This document shows, in pieces, positions 1-4,165 of a DNA stretch of 5,094 nucleotides. The number at the start of each line of letters is the position of its first letter. Within the stretch, counting starts at the first letter, position 1. This DNA is from Omnitrophica bacterium RIFOXYB12_FULL_50_7 (lineage in GTDB: Bacteria; Omnitrophota; Omnitrophia; Omnitrophales; Aquincolibacteriaceae): assembly GCA_001804345.1 (NCBI GenBank), contig MHFU01000152.1:1-5094 (forward strand), written 5' to 3'. The translations under genes were made by a program, and so were the position numbers. The notes beneath the pieces are model-generated. The model was given only the letters and a program-made list of their open reading frames with translations. It did not search any database and was not told the DNA's origin.

Positions 1-206
1 ACGAGCTTTCCAAAGAAGTCAGGAACGACACGTTTCCGCCAAGCTGGGTCGCAGGATTAGGTCGCGGTTCGATCTATGCCGTGGGGCGAGCTTTGGTGGG
101 GATCTACGAGATGGTGACTTTCCCGATTCCTTATCCCGCGAACTACAAGCCGGTCCTCCAGCCAGAGTTCGAGTGGCAGCACTTGCCCTCCTCTAATAAG
201 CAATAA
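1..206 (+). CDS. TIGR04073-type exosortase-associated protein, 3' end only
   Basis: The window opens inside this gene; the frame begins at base 3 and ends at TAA 204-206, leaving 67 residues. The visible part holds a Gly/Arg-rich stretch (GLGRGSIYAVGRALVGIYE) followed by EMVTFPIPYPANYKPVLQPEF. The order 'vYEvvTFPiP.P..Y.P...PEF' is the C-terminal signature I know from the TIGR04073 family, small exported proteins found in genomes with exosortase sorting systems. Their biochemical role is unknown. Family members normally stop a few residues after PEF. Here the last residues (QHLPSSNKQ) and the stop codon lie inside the first copy of the 84-bp repeat, so the natural end seems to have been replaced or extended by repeat DNA. 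The signal peptide and N-terminal half lie outside the window. Family call is by motif recognition, fairly sure. Confidence 0.75.
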   Translation, partial: ELSKEVRNDTFPPSWVAGLGRGSIYAVGRALVGIYEMVTFPIPYPANYKPVLQPEFEWQHLPSSNKQ

Positions 207-531
207 AAAGGCTGGCAAGAGCAGTCCAAACTACCATCAAAGAAGAAAGTTTGGGCGACATCTGCCATCCTCTGCCAAAAATTAAATCCAAGGTTGATGT
301 AGTCCTGATTTCGAAAAGTTCTTCAGAAAAGATCAGGGCAGCACTTGCCCTCCTCTGATAAAAAATTATAAGGTTGGCAAGCGCAGTCCTGATTTCCAAA
401 AGTTCTTCGGAAAAGATCAGGGCAGCACTTGCCCTCTTCTGATAAGCAATAAAAAGGCTGGCAAGAGCAGTCCTGATTTCCAAAAGTTCTTCAGAAAAGA
501 TCAGGGCAGCACTTGCCCTCCTCTGATAAAA
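175..531. repeat. 84-bp tandem repeat array, about 4 copies
   Basis: Copies start at 175, 337, 421 and 505, each beginning GGCAGCACTTGCCCTC. Copies 2 (337-420) and 3 (421-504) are exactly 84 bp and differ at few positions. Copy 1 (175-336) is 162 bp because it carries an extra 78 bp. Copy 4 is only the first 27 bp. Each unit has two inverted-repeat pairs: GCACTTGCC with GGCAAG(A/C)GC (341-349 and 376-384 in copy 2), and CCTGAT with ATCAGG (388-393 and 416-421). A transcript could therefore fold into two hairpins per unit, somewhat like mosaic REP/BIME elements. The first copy begins within the upstream gene and supplies its stop codon. Function unknown. Confidence 0.93.
228..305. other. 78-bp insertion within the first 84-bp repeat copy
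   Basis: Compared with copies 2 and 3, copy 1 has 78 extra bases after GCAGTCC. AGTCC occurs on both sides (223-227 and 301-305), exactly 78 bp apart, as in a target-site duplication or replication slippage. The insert has a 7-bp inverted repeat, CCAAACT (226-232) and AGTTTGG (248-254), at its left end, but no matching arm at its right end and no coding capacity. It could be a tiny non-autonomous element, or an ancestral segment lost from the later copies. Confidence 0.6.
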
Positions 532-539
532 ACTAACAT

Positions 540-605
540 CTGTTCGCAGGCTCCCAAGTTCGAGATCGTTCGGGCGATTTTAAGTATCCGAACAAAGATT
601 TGCTT
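540..605 (-). pseudogene. Faint trace of a YifB/ComM C-terminus
   Basis: Read on the minus strand from about 596 to 540 the DNA gives FVRILKIARTISNLGACEQ. This matches the conserved YifB/ComM C-terminal motif (RILKvaRTIaDLegSe.I) and the better relic at 1424-1552 (KILKISRTISDLAGSEQ). By my hand count the two DNA stretches agree at about 29 of 51 bases over these codons, with many differences at third positions, which favours common coding ancestry over chance. After CEQ the similarity stops, right where the 84-bp repeat array begins. The frame is open for about 35 codons upstream, but I see only a loose match there (NKLGI). The piece is short, and a plus-strand reading is also open here. Confidence 0.4.
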
Positions 606-773
606 TATACAGCCCATGAATATCCCGAGTTTGTTCCGACGGTTACGATCAAATGGGAGGAATTGGTCGCCCTTTAGCCAAGCCTATTTGAGCCGATAAC
701 TGGGGCGTGGTGGCGAGCAGGAAATGCGGGCATTTTTTAGCTGCAGAACTTTGGAAGGGCAAAAATAATCCCT
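606..773. other. Spacer with no gene I can support
   Basis: This stretch precedes the 207-codon gene. A plus-strand frame (543-677) is open and ends HEYPEFVPTVTIKWEELVAL, but it has no ATG/GTG/TTG start after the stop at 534 and I do not recognise it. At 722-738 there is a small AAATG/CATTT stem followed by T residues, too weak to call a terminator. GGAAGGG at 753-759 is the best Shine-Dalgarno-like element for the gene at 774, at a long spacing of 14 bases. I see no clear sigma-70 promoter. Confidence 0.4.
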
Positions 774-1397
774 ATGGATACATTGATATTTGCGGTTCTG
801 TTGTGTGTCGGTGCAATCCTTCGTCTGGGGCTTGCCCTTATCTACCGGAGCCGTAGGAAACATTATGCCAATGTGCTTCAGGGACTTGGGTTTGATCCGG
901 TCAAGGTCCCGGAATTACGGGTGGCTTTGGTACACTGCCAGCCTAGCTTTTTCAGGTTCAAATCGATTTTTTTTCGGGGTTGCTTTAATGGCGCCGAACT
1001 TGTCTTTTTCGATTTTTGGGGTAATCATTGGAACTTTTCGTCATTGCCGGTTGTTGCTTTGAAGCTGTCTGACTCTAAAATACCGGCTTTTCGTTTTACG
1101 ACCGGGTCCAACCCATTGTTCTTATTGGAGGGCTATACACAAAAAGACGATGTCGTGTTGGCTTCTGCCCCTCATTTTTCAATTAATCACATACTGAGAA
1201 GTCCGGATAGACAGGGAGTGACGGCGTTATTTTCACAGAAGGTCATTGAGTTTTTTAATAAAAATAGTGAGTGGAGCGTGGAGACCAACTCTCGGTGGAT
1301 GTTGGTCTATGCCAGGCGAGGTTTTACAAGGTTTGATCTTACCGCAGCGCGTGACATATTTGAAAAGGCGCTTCAAATTCGACAGTTTTTTTCATAA
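774..1397 (+). CDS. Membrane-anchored protein of unknown function
   Basis: This 207-residue protein runs from ATG 774 to TAA 1395-1397. Residues 3-24 (LIFAVLLCVGAILRLGLAL) form one hydrophobic segment, followed by the basic RSRRKH (25-30). That predicts an N-terminal anchor with the rest of the protein in the cytoplasm. The body resembles a widespread unnamed family I know only by pattern: FFDFWGN (78-84) after an FFRG turn, a strand pair VVALKLSDSKIPAFRF (93-108), then APHFSINHILRSPDRQGVTA (132-151), LFSQKVIEFF (152-161), WSVE (167-170) and WMLVY (175-179), ending in an amphipathic helix. There are no obvious catalytic residues, metal sites or nucleotide loops. The gene stands alone: the nearest gene upstream ends 567 bp away and the sequence downstream is a minus-strand relic. 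Real gene: likely, because of the long frame, clean anchor and family pattern. Function: unknown. Confidence 0.75.
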   Translation: MDTLIFAVLLCVGAILRLGLALIYRSRRKHYANVLQGLGFDPVKVPELRVALVHCQPSFFRFKSIFFRGCFNGAELVFFDFWGNHWNFSSLPVVALKLSDSKIPAFRFTTGSNPLFLLEGYTQKDDVVLASAPHFSINHILRSPDRQGVTALFSQKVIEFFNKNSEWSVETNSRWMLVYARRGFTRFDLTAARDIFEKALQIRQFFS

Positions 1398-1423
1398 TTC
1401 CCCCATGTTTTGGGGTATAGTTT

Positions 1424-1552
1424 TCAGCTCCACCACTGCCGGTCCAAACTCCGATACTAAATTGCCTCCGCAATATGTTCGGATTGGATTTGCTCCGAGC
1501 CCGCTAAATCACTAATGGTCCTGGAAATTTTAAGGATCTTGTAATAAGCGCC
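1424..1552 (-). pseudogene. YifB/ComM C-terminal fragment with amber codon
   Basis: Minus-strand translation gives KILKISRTISDLAGSEQ, then IQSEHIAEAI, a TAG at 1459-1457, then YRSLDRQWWS and TGA at 1426-1424. This is the extreme C-terminus of the Mg-chelatase-like AAA ATPase YifB/ComM (Mg_chelatase_C region), which in intact proteins reads RILKVARTIADL...HIAEAIQYRSLDR. The in-frame TAG sits exactly where the family has CAG (Gln), so one C-to-T change made it. About 40 of roughly 500 residues remain. The ATPase core is not on either strand of the window. YifB/ComM is a helicase-like ATPase linked to DNA uptake and branch migration. Upstream of about 1552 the frame still reads without a stop for some codons but the match is lost. 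The fragment is antisense-adjacent to the nuclease gene and flanked by repeats and orphans, so it is probably debris of a rearranged locus. Confidence 0.85.
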
Positions 1553-1701
1553 TAGGGGGCCATATCCGATGCTTTGTTCTTGTGGAGCTTGCCCAAGACT
1601 TCATGGGTCGCGGCAACCCTGATCCGGTTCTGTGTTTTCTTTCTCTCGCCGCTGCATTCTAAGTGTGCCTTGCCTTCGAGTTGTAGTTTCTTATAAAACA
1701 T
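1552..1701 (-). CDS. Doubtful 49-residue ORF divergent from the nuclease gene
   Basis: A minus-strand ATG at 1701-1699 opens 49 codons ending at TAG 1554-1552. The product (starts MFYKKLQLEGKAHLEC, ends NKASDMAP) is basic and hydrophilic, with no membrane segment or motif I recognise. A perfect TATAAT lies just upstream on the minus strand (1718-1713), which would make the message nearly leaderless. There is no Shine-Dalgarno. The stop overlaps the start of the YifB relic in another frame. The alternative is that this is more decayed yifB sequence with frameshifts: one other frame shows AARERK, like the AARERQ of YifB, but the spacing to the next motif is too short. I keep it at low confidence. 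Confidence 0.25.
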   Translation of the reverse strand: MFYKKLQLEGKAHLECSGERKKTQNRIRVAATHEVLGKLHKNKASDMAP

Positions 1702-1730
1702 ATTAATATTGCATTATACGCAATAATATG
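1699..1730. promoter_or_regulatory. Bulged palindrome upstream of the nuclease gene, possible operator
   Basis: The right arm GCAATAATATG (1720-1730) is the complement of CATATTATTGC. The left arm at 1699-1712 is the same with three extra bases (CATATTA-ATA-TTGC), and the arms are separated by ATTATAC. Read on the minus strand the centre contains a perfect TATAAT. On the plus strand TTGTAG (1681-1686) and TAATAT (1704-1709), 17 bp apart, could serve as a weak promoter for the nuclease gene, starting at about 1716. The palindrome would then overlap both divergent -10 regions, as an operator would. No binding protein is identified. Confidence 0.45.
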
Positions 1731-1743
1731 ATATCGTTTTCTA

Positions 1744-2763
1744 ATGAAAATAAAGCAACAAGTGGTCCAATACGGACAACTGCTTCAGGACATCAAGGCC
1801 AGGATCCTGGCGGCGCAATATGCGGCTCTTAAAACCGTAAACAGAGAGCTTATGGCTCTTTATTGGGACATTGGCAGGATGATTGTCAATCGGCAGAGGG
1901 GAAAAACATGGGGGAGAGCGGTTGTGGCAAGGCTTGCCGACGATCTTCAGAAGGCATTCCACGGTGTGAGGGGATATTCTGCGCAGAATTTGTGGTATAT
2001 GCGTCAGTTCTATCTTGAATACAAAAACTGTTTAAAACTCCAACCACTGGTTGGAGAAATCAGCTGGACGAAAAATCTCATTATTATGTCACGGTGCAAA
2101 GGGGCACTGAAGCGGGAATTCTATATTCGTATGACGCGGCGGATGGGCTGGAGCAAGAATGTGTTGATCCACAAGATCGAACTACGGACCTATGAGACAA
2201 CGTTTTTGTCACAGACGAATTTCAGCGAAACACTTCCTGCCAGGATCCGGGATCAAGCCAAGATTGCCGTGAAAGATGAATACACTTTCGATTTTCTTGA
2301 GCTTGGCGCAGAGCATACGGAAAGGCAATTTGAAAAGGCTATTCTCGCCCGGATGGAAAGGTTCCTGCGTGAAATGGGAGGAGCATTGGCTTTTATCGGG
2401 AGCCAGTACCGGCTGGAATTAGGAGGAAAAGAATATTTCATCGATCTTTTGCTTTATCATCGGCATTTGCGTTGCCTTGTGGCCATCGAGCTGAAGGCTG
2501 GAGAATTCTTGCCGGAATATGTCGGTAAGATGCAGTTTTATCTGGCAGCACTTGACGGCACTGTCAAGGGGCAGAGTGAAAATCCCGCGATCGGGATCAT
2601 TGTCTGCAAAACCAAGGATAAGATGACCGTGGAGTATGCCCTGAGAGAATCCCGTAAACCCATCGGAGTCGCAACGTACAAAATAACCGCTTGTTTACCA
2701 CGGAAGTTGGTGGGGGAATTGCCGGGCCCCGAACAGATCGCGCGATTAATCGAGAAAGTTTGA
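1744..2763 (+). CDS. PDDEXK nuclease-family protein, DUF1016/YhcG type
   Basis: This is a full-length (339 residues) member of the YhcG/DUF1016 family. The N-terminal DUF1016_N domain covers about residues 10-165, with NRELMALYWDIGRMI (33-47), YSAQNLWYMRQFY (78-90), WTKNLIIMSRCK (108-119) and FYIRMTRRMGWSKNVLIHKI (126-145). The C-terminal YhcG domain, a PDDEXK fold, covers about 175-335. The nuclease signature is complete: D234 in YFIDLLLYHR, E249-x-K251 in AIELKAGEF, then KMQFYLAAL (262-270), ENPAIGIIVCK (279-289) and KPIGVATY (305-312). It is therefore predicted to cut DNA, but no activity has been established for most of the family. These genes are scattered across bacteria and often lie in mobile or defence-rich DNA. 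No methylase, specificity subunit or antitoxin is visible beside it. ATG 1744 is the natural start for the family; there is no Shine-Dalgarno before it, which may mean a leaderless or weakly translated message. It converges on lpxB, 108 bp apart. Confidence 0.93.
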   Translation: MKIKQQVVQYGQLLQDIKARILAAQYAALKTVNRELMALYWDIGRMIVNRQRGKTWGRAVVARLADDLQKAFHGVRGYSAQNLWYMRQFYLEYKNCLKLQPLVGEISWTKNLIIMSRCKGALKREFYIRMTRRMGWSKNVLIHKIELRTYETTFLSQTNFSETLPARIRDQAKIAVKDEYTFDFLELGAEHTERQFEKAILARMERFLREMGGALAFIGSQYRLELGGKEYFIDLLLYHRHLRCLVAIELKAGEFLPEYVGKMQFYLAALDGTVKGQSENPAIGIIVCKTKDKMTVEYALRESRKPIGVATYKITACLPRKLVGELPGPEQIARLIEKV

Positions 2764-2821
2764 TCAGCGTAAAACCCATAACACAAGGTCACTAGCATTC
2801 CTCGGAGAGCAAAACCTGAGA

Positions 2822-2834
2822 CTGAAGACTTCAG
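2822..2834. repeat. 13-bp perfect palindrome between convergent genes
   Basis: CTGAAG-A-CTTCAG lies in the 108-bp gap between the nuclease gene and lpxB. The centre is a single base, so as RNA only about 4-5 pairs could form. On the plus strand it is followed by A residues and not T, so it does not look like an intrinsic terminator for the nuclease gene. The surrounding GAGACTGAAGACTTCAGACG is rich in repeated GAC/AGAC and resembles the simple-sequence spacers elsewhere in the window. Confidence 0.5.
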
Positions 2835-2837
2835 ACG

Positions 2838-2859
2838 AAAAAAAATAAAAGCTTTAGCT
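2838..2859 (-). terminator. Possible weak terminator of lpxB
   Basis: Downstream of the lpxB stop on the minus strand, AGCT-AA-AGCT (2859-2850) is followed by TTTTATTTTTTTT (2850-2838). The U tract is good, but the stem is only four pairs with a two-base loop, so by itself it is a poor hairpin. Longer pairing between flanking CAGAC and GTCTG is possible. Low confidence. Confidence 0.25.
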
Positions 2860-2861
2860 CT

Positions 2862-2889
2862 GGTCTGTGGTCTATGGTCTGCGGTCTAA
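2862..2889. repeat. GGTCT heptamer repeat at the lpxB 3' end
   Basis: Four tandem 7-bp units occur: GGTCTGT, GGTCTAT, GGTCTGC and GGTCTAA. The lpxB stop codon (TAG, 2874-2872) lies in the second unit, and the last residues of LpxB (LDRRP) are translated from the third and fourth. This kind of GGTCT-rich simple repeat is familiar to me from spacers of uncultured bacterial genomes, including Omnitrophota; that association is from memory. It may have arisen by slippage. Confidence 0.8.
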
Positions 2890-4011
2890 GAAGTTTTGAA
2901 TTTCTTTTGCCGCACGAGCGCTTGCGCCTTTTTGGCCGAGTTTCTCACGGACCTGACGGAACTCTTCTTTCATTTTCTGCTGCAGTTCCGGGGTTCGGAG
3001 GAATACTTTTGCCTCATGAGCGAGCGTCTCGGGGTGGGCCTCTTGTTGAATGAACTCGGGGATGACCCGAGTATCGGCGAGAAGGTTTACAAGTCCGAGA
3101 TAGGGGACTTTGATGAGATGTTTGCCGAGGAGATAGGTCGACCAGCTTGCCTTGTAGAGAAGAAAGAATGGCGTTCCGATGAGTGCGGTTTCAAGCGTGG
3201 CGGTCCCGGAGGCTACGTAGGCGAAATCCATGGCTTTTACAAGCTCATAGAAGGAAGTCTTCGGACATTCCACCTTAAACGGCAGGTTCTGGAGCAACTC
3301 ATCATAGACCGCGGGCCGCACGTTCGCCGACTTTGAGATGAAAAAGACAGCTTCGGGAAAGTCTTTCCTCAAGTAAGCCGCCGCCTGGAGCATGATCGGC
3401 AGGATGCGTTTGACCTCTTTTTCCCGTGAGCCCGAAAAAAGGCCGATCGCTTTTTTGCCGTCTGGGATCCCGATCTTTTTCCGCAGAGAAGCGGCGTCCG
3501 GGAGCTCCGGGATTGAATCCAGCAGGGGATGTCCCACGAATTTTACGGCAACCCCTTCCTTTTCATAGAAGTCCTTTTCAAACGGCAGGATCACGAGCAT
3601 TTCGCGAATGTGCTTTTTAACAATGTGGATGCGGCGTTTTCCCCACGCCCACAGCTGCGGGGAGATGTAATAGAGGACGGGCGCGAGAGCGGAGATCTTT
3701 TTGGCGAGCCGGAGATTAAAGGCCGGAGAGTCGATCAGGATCACGGCATCCGGCTTTTCATGCCGGATATTCTCGAGCGTTTTATTAAAGATCTTAAGAT
3801 ACTTAAAATAATTCCAGAGAACATCGCCCAAGCCAAGCGCCGAGATCTTCGTCATGTCATTAAAGATCTGCATGCCGGTTGCTTGCATTTTGGCCCCACC
3901 TACGCCGCAGAACTCCGTCCCGGGCGCGAGTTTTTTGATCTCGGTAATGAGATGAGCGCCGTGAAGGTCGCCCGAAGCTTCACAGGCAACTAGGAAGATT
4001 TTTTTAGGCAT
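2872..4011 (-). CDS. lpxB: Lipid-A-disaccharide synthase
   Basis: LpxB is a GT19 glycosyltransferase. It joins 2,3-diacylglucosamine-1-phosphate (lipid X) to UDP-2,3-diacylglucosamine, releasing UDP, to make the tetraacyl disaccharide of lipid A at the inner face of the inner membrane. The 379-residue product is full length for the family. Landmarks in order: CEASGDLHGA (10-19; usually GEASGD), LIDSPAFN (92-99), where D94 matches the essential aspartate of characterised LpxB, YISPQLWAWGKRR (115-127), GHPLLD (160-165), FSGSREKEV (192-200), ASGTATLETA (267-276), then KVPYLGLVNLLADTRVIPEF (301-320). ATG 4011-4009 gives the standard N-terminus MPKKIFLVACEASGD; the upstream GAG at about 4030 is a weak ribosome site. 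It lies 132 bp downstream of the oxidoreductase and is probably co-transcribed. The C-terminal five residues come from a GGTCT repeat and are not conserved family sequence. Confidence 0.97.
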   Translation of the reverse strand: MPKKIFLVACEASGDLHGAHLITEIKKLAPGTEFCGVGGAKMQATGMQIFNDMTKISALGLGDVLWNYFKYLKIFNKTLENIRHEKPDAVILIDSPAFNLRLAKKISALAPVLYYISPQLWAWGKRRIHIVKKHIREMLVILPFEKDFYEKEGVAVKFVGHPLLDSIPELPDAASLRKKIGIPDGKKAIGLFSGSREKEVKRILPIMLQAAAYLRKDFPEAVFFISKSANVRPAVYDELLQNLPFKVECPKTSFYELVKAMDFAYVASGTATLETALIGTPFFLLYKASWSTYLLGKHLIKVPYLGLVNLLADTRVIPEFIQQEAHPETLAHEAKVFLRTPELQQKMKEEFRQVREKLGQKGASARAAKEIQNFLDRRP

Positions 4012-4040
4012 AAATACCAGTTCTCGGAATTACCAAGAAG

Positions 4041-4165
4041 CAAGTTCCAAGAACCAAACAAATTACAAATCCCAAAATTCAAGTTTTTAATTACGGGCGA
4101 TTTCTGGGTCATTATTTTTTTTGGGTGATTGGTTCTTGTTTGGTCATTGGTTCTTGGTGTTTGGA
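4041..4165. repeat. Simple-repeat spacer with long-range inverted repeats in the lpx operon
   Basis: CCAAGAACCAA (4047-4057) is the perfect complement of TTGGTTCTTGG (4147-4157), and a second partial partner TTGGTTCTTG lies at 4129-4138, an 18-bp period from the other. An mRNA from this operon could therefore pair across about 90 bases between the oxidoreductase stop and the lpxB start. The spacer between is AT-rich, with an eight-T run at 4115-4122. The right arm extends into the oxidoreductase gene, whose last residues (TKNQ) and stop it encodes. Sequences of the 'CCAAGAACCAA...AAATCCCAAAATTC' kind are common spacers in uncultured lineages, from memory. Confidence 0.8.

Noticed and set aside
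543..677. Plus-strand open frame ending in HEYPEFVPTVTIKWEELVAL
   Set aside because: It has no start codon after the stop at 534, is only about 45 codons, matches nothing I know, and overlaps the minus-strand YifB-like trace.
722..738. AAATG/CATTT stem plus T run as a terminator
   Set aside because: The stem has five mostly A-T pairs with a four-base loop, too weak, and no gene ends just before it.
1401..1415. CCCCA/TGGGG stem after the 207-codon gene as a terminator
   Set aside because: It has five pairs and no proper T tract on either strand; at best a weak structure.
790..1515. Plus-strand ORFs 790-1062 and 1246-1515
   Set aside because: Both overlap the 774-1397 gene in another frame; the second also runs antisense through the YifB relic. 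Neither resembles a known protein.
2544..2554. GGCAGCACTTG, matching the start of the 84-bp repeat
   Set aside because: Only 11 bases match and they encode conserved residues (LAALD) of the nuclease, so this is coincidence.
1741..2798. Minus-strand ORFs at 1741-1962, 2253-2441, 2538-2798 and 2597-2779
   Set aside because: They are shadows opposite the nuclease gene, whose domains and active-site residues are all in the plus-strand frame.
2896..3993. Long plus-strand ORFs (2896-3336, 3426-3620, 3529-3993) opposite lpxB
   Set aside because: They are antisense to a clearly conserved lpxB, have no family motifs, and arise from its codon bias.
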